Assembly (NCBI RefSeq): GCF_030929495.1
Contig: NZ_JAVFWN010000026.1
Coordinates: 1 to 41,119, forward strand
DNA: 41,119 bases
Reading direction: 5' to 3'
Source: Nocardioides sp. LHD-245
Lineage (GTDB): Bacteria; Actinomycetota; Actinomycetes; Propionibacteriales; Nocardioidaceae
Both the position numbers and the translations under genes were made by a program. The notes beneath the pieces were generated by a model. It made no database searches and was not told the DNA's origin. It saw only the letters and a list, made by a program, of their open reading frames with translations. Positions 31,019 through 39,641 of this stretch are shown in pieces. The stretch's first letter is position 1. Each line of letters starts with the position of its first letter.

Positions 31019-31640
31019 TTATGGGCAACACAGTGGATCCGACCGGGCCCTCAATGCGAGAGCTCGGTGCTTTGGCCCGCAGATCTCATACCGCCCCACT
31101 GTCAGAGTCGATCGTCCTCACGCGGCGGATTGCATCCACGGATGACGGCCCGTTCAACGTTTGTCCTTCGAGACACCTGGGGTCTCAAGGCGGACGCTGC
31201 AAGACAGTGGGAGGCGGAGGCGCATAAGGGCGCCGGTGGAGCCTGACCGGCTTGTCGTGGGCGCGGTGCAATTGACAGGGGCGTCTTCGCGCGAATCGGG
31301 ATTCGCGCAGACACTCGTAGAGACGCTGGACGTCATCTCGCACGGCTGCGGGGCTACTCTCAGGCCCCAGCTATCCGTCAGATAGAAGCTCAGGTGGCCT
31401 TGACCTCGTTTGGTGGACACCGGGCTACGGAGCAAGGGTCGACTTCCGGGCCAGTCCGACGCCACGTTTGAATCGACTGCTCCGAACTCCCTCGCTGCGT
31501 CGGATCTCGTCGGTAGAGTTGTCAGTGAGCAAGGAGGGTTCCAGAGCCGAACGCTTCGACGCTGCCCCAATCGCGAGCTGAACGTCCACGCCAAATCGGG
31601 AGGATGCGACCGACCAGCCCAACGGACCGGAGGACGTTGT
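31019..31640. other. 622-bp divergent intergenic region between two defence operons
   Basis: The region separates jetA (minus) from the OLD-like gene (plus) and must hold both promoters. A 74-codon plus-strand frame (31161-31385) and longer minus-strand frames overlap here, but none has a ribosome binding site or a recognisable family. I could not pick out clear promoter boxes or a regulator gene. It is long for a promoter gap and could hide a small RNA or remnant of a mobile element. Confidence 0.4.
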
Positions 31641-33575
31641 ATGAGACTCATCTCCGCACGAGTCCGGGGCGCCGGCCGGCTCCTCGATACAACGATCAAG
31701 CTCGACCAGAAGCTCGTCGCCATTGTTGGACCAAACGAGGCAGGTAAGACGACGCTCCTCAAGGCACTTGCCTACGTGGACGCCTCCGACGCTCTGGCTC
31801 CAGCACAGCGGTCGCGCGCATCGACGAGCATCGAAGACTCCACTCCAGTCGTCAGCTTGCGCTACCGGGTCAGCGACGAGGTCCGCAAGGATCTTGCGGA
31901 CCTCGAACTCGAGGAGGCACCAACCGAGTTCTTCGTCAGCCGTCGTGCCGACGGTGAAGGGCCCAACTTCACGGTTAGTCCTGCACCTCGCAAGTCCGAG
32001 GTAGCGCTGAAGCAACTGGCAATCGACTTGAGTGACTCTCTGGCAGCGACCACCGTCCTAGAACCACTTCCCATTGACGCGGCCGAGGACGGGGAAACAC
32101 CCGAACCGCTTGACGGCGGACCGTTGCTCGATGAGCTTCGGTTGCTTCAGCAAGATCTCGACGCATACCTCGCCGCCCCGGTCGATGACCGAGAACCGAT
32201 CGATGTGTTGCGCCAACGCGCCGACGAGGACGTCGAAGCTCTGAAGGCATTCGCCGATACCGACTCTCTGCAGCGGCTGCTCCCCGCACTTGGAGCGTGG
32301 GTCGATCGTGACGACCCCACCGAGACGACTAAGGAAGAACTCTGGAACCGCACCCCCGACGTGGTGATGTTCACCGAAGCAGATCGCACGCTGGCTTCTA
32401 CCTACACCCTCGATGACGGTCTGCTCGGCGACGTGCCGGCAGCGCTCGCAAACCTGACGCGGTTGGCCGGACTCGACTTGAACGCACTCGTCCAGGCCGT
32501 GCAGACCGGCCAGGTGTCCCGTAGGGACACCATCAAGAACAAGGCGAACATCACGCTCGCCAACTACTTCAAGAATGCATGGCAGCAGTCGGACCTGAAG
32601 GTCGAACTCAACGTCGAGAACAGCATCCTCCGGATCGGTCTTGTCGAAGATGGCGTACACGCATCCGTGTTCGACGAGCGAAGCGCCGGGCTTCGGATGT
32701 TCGTTGCTCTGACCTCCTTTCTCGCTGCACGAGACAGTGGACGCGCGACGATCCTCCTGATCGATGAGGCCGAGACCCACCTGCACATCGACGCTCAGGC
32801 CGACCTCGTGCAGATGTTCGCCAAACAGGACAAAGCCGACAAGATCATCTACACCACCCACTCGCCGGGCTGTCTGCCCGCTGATCTTGGTGTTGGTATC
32901 CGCGCCGTCGTGCCCGACTCTGACGAGACGAGCCATGTGGAGAACAGCTTCTGGCGGCAAGGGGGCGGGGGATTCACCTCGCTGATGTTCGCTATGGGCG
33001 CCTCGGCCGCAGCGTTTACGCCCGCGCGCTGTGCGGTCATCGCCGAAGGCGCGACGGACATGATCGTGCTCCCGACCTTGATGCGCGCGGCGATCGGGGT
33101 AGACAGCCTGCCGTATCAGGTGGCGCCCGGACTGTCTGAGATGCCCAAGGACTCCTACCCGGAGCTTGACTTTCAAGCGGCCAAGGTTGCGTTCCTCGTC
33201 GACGGTGACGGCGGGGGAGAGAGACTCGCGGAGGCGATCGGTCGTGCCATACCGGAGGACCGGATCGTGGCGATCGGCGTCCATGGCATCGAGAACACCC
33301 TGGAACCAGACTTCTACCGAGACGCGTTCACCACGCTGCTTCGCGATCTCAACGTCACCATCGGCGAACCACCAACCCTGCCTGATGCGACGGCCGCACC
33401 GTGGGCCACAGCGCTGGAGACCTGGGCCACGAGCCAGGGGTGGCGGGTACCGACCAAGCAGGAGATCGCGAACCACATCATCGAACTCGACGAGGTGCTG
33501 CTGAGCTCGCAGGGCGTCCTCGCGCTGAAGCAAGCGCATGCTGCGCTACTCGCCGCATTGGGGATCTCATCGTGA
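31641..33575 (+). CDS. OLD-family ATPase/TOPRIM endonuclease
   Basis: This 644-aa protein has an ABC-type AAA ATPase head followed by a TOPRIM nuclease domain, the OLD class 1 layout. Walker A is GPNEAGKTT (30-38), the head continues with ERSAGLRMFVALTSFL, Walker B is ILLIDEAETHLH (371-382), and a switch His lies in YTTHSPG. The TOPRIM domain shows Glu469 (VIAEGATD) and Asp521/Asp523 (FLVDGDGGG), the metal-binding residues for DNA cleavage. The ATG at 31641 follows CGGAGGA; the longer frame from 31410 is not used. OLD proteins act in phage and plasmid defence. Its stop overlaps the next gene's GTG, so it is coupled to the 103-aa protein. Confidence 0.88.
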   Translation: MRLISARVRGAGRLLDTTIKLDQKLVAIVGPNEAGKTTLLKALAYVDASDALAPAQRSRASTSIEDSTPVVSLRYRVSDEVRKDLADLELEEAPTEFFVSRRADGEGPNFTVSPAPRKSEVALKQLAIDLSDSLAATTVLEPLPIDAAEDGETPEPLDGGPLLDELRLLQQDLDAYLAAPVDDREPIDVLRQRADEDVEALKAFADTDSLQRLLPALGAWVDRDDPTETTKEELWNRTPDVVMFTEADRTLASTYTLDDGLLGDVPAALANLTRLAGLDLNALVQAVQTGQVSRRDTIKNKANITLANYFKNAWQQSDLKVELNVENSILRIGLVEDGVHASVFDERSAGLRMFVALTSFLAARDSGRATILLIDEAETHLHIDAQADLVQMFAKQDKADKIIYTTHSPGCLPADLGVGIRAVVPDSDETSHVENSFWRQGGGGFTSLMFAMGASAAAFTPARCAVIAEGATDMIVLPTLMRAAIGVDSLPYQVAPGLSEMPKDSYPELDFQAAKVAFLVDGDGGGERLAEAIGRAIPEDRIVAIGVHGIENTLEPDFYRDAFTTLLRDLNVTIGEPPTLPDATAAPWATALETWATSQGWRVPTKQEIANHIIELDEVLLSSQGVLALKQAHAALLAALGISS

Positions 33576-33883
33576 CACACACGAATGACTCGACGACCTG
33601 GGTAATTGAAGAGACCGCGCTAGCCACCGGCAGGCGACTGACCTTCCCCGGCATCGGCCTGATGTTCATCGACGCCGACAACGTCAGCAGTGGGACCGGA
33701 TATGCCCGTGTTGTCCGCCAAGGCGTCGCCGCTCGAACCGAGGACTTGTCGGCCACGAAAGGCGACTCGGTTTGCGTCGCGAGCCAGCGACCGCTGAGCC
33801 TGGACGGAGCAGGCAGACACCCCAACGCGCGGCAGTTCAAGCATCCGGCGAGCCGCTCAGTCAGAGAGCTGGGTATCCAGTGA
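33572..33883 (+). CDS. 103-aa unknown protein between the OLD-like and PHP-ATPase genes
   Basis: I do not recognise this protein. The GTG start overlaps the OLD-like stop by 4 nt and its own stop overlaps the GTG of the PHP-ATPase, so it is translated in tight coupling with both. The sequence begins THTNDSTTWVIEETALATG, has a beta-rich middle (FPGIGLMFIDADNV, then GYARVVRQG), and ends with a Ser/Arg-rich tail. No signal peptide or membrane helix is seen. Its position suggests a small adaptor, inhibitor or trigger protein for the two large ATPases. Confidence 0.7.
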   Translation: MTHTNDSTTWVIEETALATGRRLTFPGIGLMFIDADNVSSGTGYARVVRQGVAARTEDLSATKGDSVCVASQRPLSLDGAGRHPNARQFKHPASRSVRELGIQ

Positions 33884-36855
33884 AGTCGCAAGCAGATCCA
33901 CGAGGGGCGGTGTGGCGTCGATGGGACCCACACATCCACACGCCAGGTACCGCAATGAACAACCAGTTCGGGCAGGATGCTTGGGAGGCCTACCTCACAC
34001 GCATTGAACAGTCAGAGCCGAAGATCGAGGCCCTCGGCGTCACGGACTACTGCAGTATTGACGAGTACGAGAAGGTGCTCGAGTTCCAGACGGATGGTCG
34101 TCTTCCCGATGTGGGCCTTATCTTCCCGAACATCGAGCTGCGTCTACCGACTGCCACGAAGAACGACCATCCAGTCAACATCCACCTCCTCGTTTCACCG
34201 GAGAACCCCAACCACGTCGAAGAGACCCGGCGCTTCCTACGGACGCTCAAGTTCTCGTCGGGACGGGAGTCGTACGTATGTGACCCGGCCGACTTGATCC
34301 GCCTTGGCAAAGCTCACGACTCGTCGATCAGGGATGACGGTGCCGCACTGGCGGCCGGCACCAACCTCTTCAAGGTGTCGCTCGACAACCTCAAGCAGTC
34401 GCTCGACGAGAGCGCCTGGGCGCAACAGAACATCATCATCGGGGTGGCAGCCGGTAGTACCGACGGTACCTCCGGTGTTCGTGATGACGGCGGTTCGCTC
34501 GAAGCCGTTCGTGTTGAAATCGAGCGTCTGGCTCGCGTGATCTTTGCGAGTTCGCCGGCGCAGCGCACGTTCTGGTTGGGCGAGGGTGTGTTGAGTGCCG
34601 ACGAGTTGACCACGAGGTATGACGGGCGCAAGGTGTGCCTGCATGGCAGCGACGCCCACAAGCTCGACCGCGTGGGGAAACCGGATGGTGATCGCTACAC
34701 GTGGATCAAGGGGGACGCGACTTTCGAGAGCCTTCGACAAGCCTGCCTCGAACCGAAGGAGCGGGCGATCGTTGGTGAGCAGCCGCAGAAGGGCGCACTC
34801 GACTACCGGGTCATCGAACGCATCGTGGTGTCCGATGCGGACTGGATGGCGACGCCTGAAATTGAGCTTGCTCCCGGACTGGTCGCCATCATCGGGGCCA
34901 GGGGATCTGGCAAGACCGCGCTGGCAGATCTCATCGCTGCCGGCGCCGGCGCCGCGAGCACCAACGAGTCCGACCAGACTTTCTTGCAGCGTGCTCGAAG
35001 GCATCTCGCCGGGAGCAAGGTCGAGCTGACGTGGGCTGACGGCGAGACCTCTGACACCGAGCTTCCGCCCAACTTCTCCTTCGATCACGACGTGCCGCGT
35101 GTCCAGTATCTATCGCAGCAATTCGTTGAACGCCTCTGCTCGTCCGAAGGAATCACCGATGAGTTGCTGGCCGAAATCGAGCGGGTTATCTTCGAGGCGC
35201 ATCTCTACGAGGACCGGCTCGGGGCATCGAGCTTCCGCGAGCTTCTCGATCTGCGGGCCAGTCACGGACGCGACCTTCGGCGGTTCGCCCAGAACGAGAT
35301 GGAGGACCTCGCAGAGCAGATCGAGACCGAACGCGTCGCGGGTGACGAACTGCCAGGTCTGAAGAAGGAGCAGGTGCGACTCACTGCCTTGCTAGCGGAG
35401 GACAAGCGAGCGCGTGGAGGTTTGGTGGTCGTCGGTGGCGAGGCCCGAGCCCAACGCCTCGAAGCCGTTAACGGCGCAGTCGTGGCAAGACAGGCAGAGG
35501 TCGATGCCCTCAAGCGACGCGACAAGTCGCTCTCGGACCTGGCCGACGCCATCAAGGACGTCACCGATCGGCGGCTACCCGCGATCCGCGTAGAGCTGGA
35601 ACGTGACTATGCGAGTGCAGGTCTGACCACAACCGAATGGCAGAACTTCAACCTTCGCTTCACCGGCGATCCTGCGTCGATCGTTGAGCAGCGCCTGACT
35701 GCGGTACGTCAGGCAACCGGTGAACTGGTCGGCCCCGCGCTTCCCAAGCCCACCAAACCAGCTCACGAACTGCCACCGTATGTTGCCGACGATGTTGATC
35801 TAGCGACCGGGACCCTGAATGTTCTTCGCGCCGAGGCGTGGCGACTCAGCGAGCTGATCGGGCTAGACGCCAACAAGCAGCGACAGCTGCAAACACTCAA
35901 CGACAAGATCGCCAAGACGGAGGCGGCTCTGGTCTCCCTCAACGCGAGTATCAAGCAGGCGGAAGGCGCTTCCGATCGGGTGAAGGCACTGATGCTCAAG
36001 CGCAAGCACGCCTACGCGTCACTCTTCGACGGCTTTGCCCAGGAACAGGAGCAGCTGGAGGCGATGTATTCGCCTCTCAGGCAGATGCTCGGTGAAGAGT
36101 CGGGGACGCTCGGCAAGCTCACTTTCAGCGTCAAGCGAGTGGTCGACATCGAGGCGTGGGCGAAGCAGGGCGAAGCCTTGCTAGACCTGCGGACGGGAGA
36201 GTTCCGCGGTCATGGTGAGCTGCTCAACCAGGTGCGCGAGAAGCTGTTGCCTGCCTGGGAGTCGGGCGCCAGTGCCGAGGTAGCCGAGGCGATGGCGCGT
36301 TTCAGGGACGAGCACGACCAGCACTTCATCCAGCAAGCCAAGGCACCGCGAGCCGACAAGCAGGCCTTCCGTAAGTGGGCGGACGGGATTGCGTCGTGGC
36401 TCAACGACACCGCGCACATCTCGATCAAGTACGGCGTTCAGTACGACGGCGTGGAGATCGAGCAGCTATCACCGGGCACGCGAGGCATCGTCTTACTGCT
36501 GCTCTACCTTGCTGTCGACCAGTCGGACGATCGCCCCCTGATCGTCGACCAGCCCGAAGAGAACTTGGATCCGAAGTCGATCTTCGACGAGCTCGTCGGC
36601 CGGTTCGTCGAGACAAGACGGCGTCGGCAGATCATCATCGTGACCCACAACGCGAACCTAGTGGTCAACACGGATGCCGATCAGGTGATTGTTGCCAACG
36701 CCAGCGCCCACAGGCCCGGAGCGCTACCGGAGATTACCTACACCACTGGGGGACTCGAGAATCCGACAATTCGGAACGAAGTTTGCGAGATCCTCGAAGG
36801 TGGCCAGCACGCGTTCGAGGAACGGGCCCGTCGACTGCGGATCCGCTTGGCGTGA
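33880..36855 (+). CDS. PHP-phosphoesterase/SMC-type ATPase fusion (TrlF-like)
   Basis: This 991-aa protein couples an N-terminal PHP domain to an SMC/Rad50-like ATPase. PHP metal residues are intact: His18 and His20 (WDPHIHTPG), Asp56 (GVTDY), Glu86 (NIELRLP), His102 (NIHLL) and the HGSDAH motif at 255-260. Walker A is GARGSGKT (339-346). A long coiled-coil region spans about 450-830. The C-terminal head has LSPGTRG (about 864), Walker B LIVDQPEENLD (from 887), and the switch His923 (IIIVTHN). The plan fits TrlF-type AAA-like ATPases. PHP domains cleave phosphodiesters or phosphomonoesters, so a nuclease role driven by the ATPase is likely. The GTG overlaps the small gene's stop. Confidence 0.85.
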   Translation: MKSQADPRGAVWRRWDPHIHTPGTAMNNQFGQDAWEAYLTRIEQSEPKIEALGVTDYCSIDEYEKVLEFQTDGRLPDVGLIFPNIELRLPTATKNDHPVNIHLLVSPENPNHVEETRRFLRTLKFSSGRESYVCDPADLIRLGKAHDSSIRDDGAALAAGTNLFKVSLDNLKQSLDESAWAQQNIIIGVAAGSTDGTSGVRDDGGSLEAVRVEIERLARVIFASSPAQRTFWLGEGVLSADELTTRYDGRKVCLHGSDAHKLDRVGKPDGDRYTWIKGDATFESLRQACLEPKERAIVGEQPQKGALDYRVIERIVVSDADWMATPEIELAPGLVAIIGARGSGKTALADLIAAGAGAASTNESDQTFLQRARRHLAGSKVELTWADGETSDTELPPNFSFDHDVPRVQYLSQQFVERLCSSEGITDELLAEIERVIFEAHLYEDRLGASSFRELLDLRASHGRDLRRFAQNEMEDLAEQIETERVAGDELPGLKKEQVRLTALLAEDKRARGGLVVVGGEARAQRLEAVNGAVVARQAEVDALKRRDKSLSDLADAIKDVTDRRLPAIRVELERDYASAGLTTTEWQNFNLRFTGDPASIVEQRLTAVRQATGELVGPALPKPTKPAHELPPYVADDVDLATGTLNVLRAEAWRLSELIGLDANKQRQLQTLNDKIAKTEAALVSLNASIKQAEGASDRVKALMLKRKHAYASLFDGFAQEQEQLEAMYSPLRQMLGEESGTLGKLTFSVKRVVDIEAWAKQGEALLDLRTGEFRGHGELLNQVREKLLPAWESGASAEVAEAMARFRDEHDQHFIQQAKAPRADKQAFRKWADGIASWLNDTAHISIKYGVQYDGVEIEQLSPGTRGIVLLLLYLAVDQSDDRPLIVDQPEENLDPKSIFDELVGRFVETRRRRQIIIVTHNANLVVNTDADQVIVANASAHRPGALPEITYTTGGLENPTIRNEVCEILEGGQHAFEERARRLRIRLA

Positions 36856-36903
36856 TCGGGAGGGCGTGCCCGAAGCCGGACGACACGGATCGGTTCTGTT
36901 CGT

Positions 36904-36933
36904 ATGCGAACGCTATGAATGAGGCGTTCGCAT
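36904..36933 (+). terminator. hairpin after the OLD-PHP operon
   Basis: ATGCGAACGC pairs perfectly with GCGTTCGCAT around a 10-nt loop, 48 nt after the PHP-ATPase stop. It lies between two convergent genes and is a likely terminator for the defence operon. Confidence 0.55.
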
Positions 36934-37100
36934 GAGTCAAGGATTGTATTCCCGCCTGATGGGCGACAACAGTCGGCGGGGAGCGGTACGCGCGGCCGGG
37001 ATGATCCCCACCGAGATGATGCATGGAGCTGCTGCACGGATTGGTCAAACCGAAGTCATCGGTTCATGCAGCACAGCAGACTCGTTGAACTCACCTCGAC

Positions 37101-37120
37101 CAACCGCTGCCACGCGGTTG
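37101..37120 (-). terminator. hairpin after the 354-aa gene
   Basis: CAACCGC and GCGGTTG form a 7-bp stem around TGCCAC, 16 nt past the stop of the minus-strand gene. Its position fits a terminator for that gene. Confidence 0.45.
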
Positions 37121-37136
37121 CTGCTCCGGGCACGGG

Positions 37137-38201
37137 CTAGCGCGGTGGCACCTGGGCGTACAGCCGGAACGCCCGGCGTTGCTCGTACGCAACATAGTCC
37201 GGGAGCCAACCCGGGTGCTCGACAGAGACGATGTGCCGCCAACTGTCGGGGTCAAAGCCGGTCATCCAGTCCGTTCCGTAGCTGGTCTGGGTGAGTGGGG
37301 TTGCCCAGGTCGTCACGTCCTTGGGGCTGCGGAGGACGGCACCGTCTGGGGGCATGGGGAACTTGTCGGTGACGTTCTCGACGTTGGCGGCTACGTCGCC
37401 CTGGAGGTAGGCGAACCCTGCGGCCATGTCGTAGGTGACCTGCTCAGGTGTTTCGACGAACGGGGAGAAAGAGAGTTGGTCGGCGAAAGTGAACCCGACA
37501 AGGTAGGGCGTCTCCTGCATTGTGAACTGGCCAATGACGACTCGTAGGTCCCCGTTTGGGCGGCGCCCATTGAGCCAGACGTTCGCGGCCGCGATGTCGC
37601 CGACAGGCTCCTCGGGATGCAAGGGATCACCGACCGCGGGCTGGCTCTTGAGTGGGAAGCCGGTCCACTCACCGCGGTGGTCGCGGTGCACGATCTGCGG
37701 CGCGATGTCGGCGAAGAAACGGAGTACGGCCAGCATCGTGCCCGTCAGCTCCTTGCCCTCCATGTTCGCCTGGTACGCGGGCAGAAGAGCCTGCGTTCCC
37801 GGACGCAGCTCAGTGTGGGTGGCGGCAGGGATGGGGCGCCAGCAGCCGTAGGTCCGCATGCCGTGGGCGCCACCGATGAGGACGTCCTCGCTCGGTGAGA
37901 CCTCGAACATCAGGTGTTGGTCCACGTTGCGGGCGTACTTGACCGCGTTGATGAGCTCGGCTCCGGGTGTCGGCGTGGGCTTGAACAGCGCCAGATAGGT
38001 GACCTTGTCGCCGAGCCGTTCGGTGAGTAGGTCGTTGAGGTTCTGGACCCGGCTGAGCCAGTTGCGGGCGTGCACGCCGAGGTCACCGCCTCGGGCGGTT
38101 TCGGCGTAGTACGCGGCGACGTCCTTCTGGATGTCCTTCATGACCTGGCGCAGGCGTGGCTCTTCGGCCGACGTGATGGTTAGGGTTGCGGTGCTCATCA
38201 T
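37137..38201 (-). CDS. 354-aa unknown protein
   Basis: I do not recognise a family. The protein has a helical N-terminal third (LRQVMKDIQKDVAAYYAE, NWLSRVQNLNDLLTERLG). A mixed alpha/beta body follows, with aromatic-rich segments such as MRTYGCWRPIPA, HRDHRGEWTGFPLKS and VGFTFADQLSFSPF. No transmembrane segment or nucleotide-binding motif is seen. The ATG at 38201 (another at 38198) follows GGAGAC. A TATAGA box at 38238-38243 on the minus strand may be its -10 element. It is the last of three minus-strand genes after the integrase and could act with the PD-(D/E)XK protein upstream. Confidence 0.65.
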   Translation of the reverse strand: MMSTATLTITSAEEPRLRQVMKDIQKDVAAYYAETARGGDLGVHARNWLSRVQNLNDLLTERLGDKVTYLALFKPTPTPGAELINAVKYARNVDQHLMFEVSPSEDVLIGGAHGMRTYGCWRPIPAATHTELRPGTQALLPAYQANMEGKELTGTMLAVLRFFADIAPQIVHRDHRGEWTGFPLKSQPAVGDPLHPEEPVGDIAAANVWLNGRRPNGDLRVVIGQFTMQETPYLVGFTFADQLSFSPFVETPEQVTYDMAAGFAYLQGDVAANVENVTDKFPMPPDGAVLRSPKDVTTWATPLTQTSYGTDWMTGFDPDSWRHIVSVEHPGWLPDYVAYEQRRAFRLYAQVPPR

Positions 38202-38457
38202 TCGTGTCTCCAGATCTTGGGCGGGCGCCCGAATGCTTCTATACCTCCACAGTCTGACGGAATCAGTTCGCCGCAGGAATCTGCAGATAAATCCGGAAAT
38301 CTTGACCTTGGATCTGCGAGCCGGCGCTTTGCGACTTAAGCGAGAAGTGAGAAGGGGAGAAAGCATTCTCGGGCTGAGCTTCTAGTTCGGGCGCGTCGTT
38401 GTGTGGCCTAAGGTCCGCACGTCGACTTAGGTTCCGTGAGCACGACTCGCCGAACCG

Positions 38458-39558
38458 CTACCCGTCTTCGGCGGCTTCGACAGCAGCTGGAGCGGCCGGG
38501 TTGATGCGGAGGTGCCAGAGCGGAAGCCGGTCCGACTGGAGGTTGGTCGGCACGAGTCGTGGAAGGGTGCCGGGTTCGACGTCGATGCTGAGCTTGGTCG
38601 TCTCGTCTTCTAGGGAGGTGGTGCCGGAGTAGAACATCCGGGTGTACAGCTCGCTTAGGCCGCCGATGATGTCGAAGTCCTGCGCGCCGTGGCTCTCGTC
38701 GGGCGTCATTGTGAACACCATCTCCCACACACCGTCCCCGACGTCCTGCATCTTCTCCTCGCAGGGCCAACGCGCGTGCTGGATGAGGAACCAGACAAGC
38801 GCCGTCTCGCTCTCGTCAACCATCTCCTCGCCGCCGGCGAACATGCGGACACCGGTAGTCACCAGGGACAACTTCGTCGTTCCATCCTCTTCAGGCACAC
38901 TTTCAGCCTCGGTGGCACCATCCTCGTCCGCTACCTCCTGCATCGTCAGGCGGAACTCCAGCGGAGGCTTCAGCCCAAGCATGCGGTCGTTAAGTAGCGA
39001 GCACATATGGTTTCGCTTGAAGGCGGTCTCAAGGTCGATCTCGAAGTGGTCACCGACCCGGACGTAATCGTCGACCGGCACCAACGTCCACATGCTCATC
39101 GCGACCCAGTGGACCGCGATGTACAGCGGACAATCGTTCAACTCGGCGTAGCTCTTCAACCGAGCGACCTCGACCAGACGCAGTTTGGATACCCGCGGGC
39201 AGTTGCCACCTTCGGCCTTGACCTCGACCAGGATGTTCGCGCCGGACACGAGTGTTAGCCGCCAGTCTGGGAGTTTCACCTCGTCCTCGTAGAACAGGAT
39301 GCCAGCGTCTTCCTGCTTCACCAGCATGCAACCTCCCAGGTCGGCGGCAACAAGTCCGAACAGCTGGTCGCTCACCCACCCCCGGAGGCGCGACGACGAT
39401 TTCAGGGAATCACGCAGGCCAGCTTCGAACTGGGCGACCGTCGCCTCGACCCGAGCGGGATCAGACACCCGCCGCTGCTCACCAGGCGCGGGGACATCGA
39501 CCGCAGCGTGGAAGTTGAGGGTCTCGATCTGTTCAGGTCGCCGGGAAAGCCTCTTCAT
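38458..39558 (-). CDS. putative PD-(D/E)XK nuclease-like protein
   Basis: The 366-aa protein carries the PD-(D/E)XK nuclease pattern: Asp98 in KLPDW, a beta strand, then Glu112-Val-Lys114 in ILVEVKAE, followed by a helix (SKLRLVEVARLKSYAEL) and strand CPLYIAVHW. That spacing fits restriction-endonuclease-like folds. The C-terminal ~200 residues are acidic and match no family I know. The start at 39558 has only a weak ribosome binding site. It lies 84 nt downstream of the integrase and 256 nt before the 354-aa gene on the same strand. A defence role is inferred from the nuclease motif and the neighbourhood. Confidence 0.65.
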   Translation of the reverse strand: MKRLSRRPEQIETLNFHAAVDVPAPGEQRRVSDPARVEATVAQFEAGLRDSLKSSSRLRGWVSDQLFGLVAADLGGCMLVKQEDAGILFYEDEVKLPDWRLTLVSGANILVEVKAEGGNCPRVSKLRLVEVARLKSYAELNDCPLYIAVHWVAMSMWTLVPVDDYVRVGDHFEIDLETAFKRNHMCSLLNDRMLGLKPPLEFRLTMQEVADEDGATEAESVPEEDGTTKLSLVTTGVRMFAGGEEMVDESETALVWFLIQHARWPCEEKMQDVGDGVWEMVFTMTPDESHGAQDFDIIGGLSELYTRMFYSGTTSLEDETTKLSIDVEPGTLPRLVPTNLQSDRLPLWHLRINPAAPAAVEAAEDG

Positions 39559-39641
39559 CCAACCGAGGGTAATGACTTCAGGTCACCTTGCTGGGGCGCT
39601 AAGGCGCGTCGCGGTGCCTTCCCGACTATGTTCGTTGAGCT

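Noticed and set aside
32058..33539. 493-codon minus-strand frame opposite the OLD-like gene
   Set aside because: The plus strand carries Walker and TOPRIM motifs; the antisense frame has no domain.
36932..37294. 120-codon plus-strand frame after the PHP-ATPase
   Set aside because: It starts inside the terminator hairpin, has no ribosome binding site, and runs antisense into the 354-aa gene.
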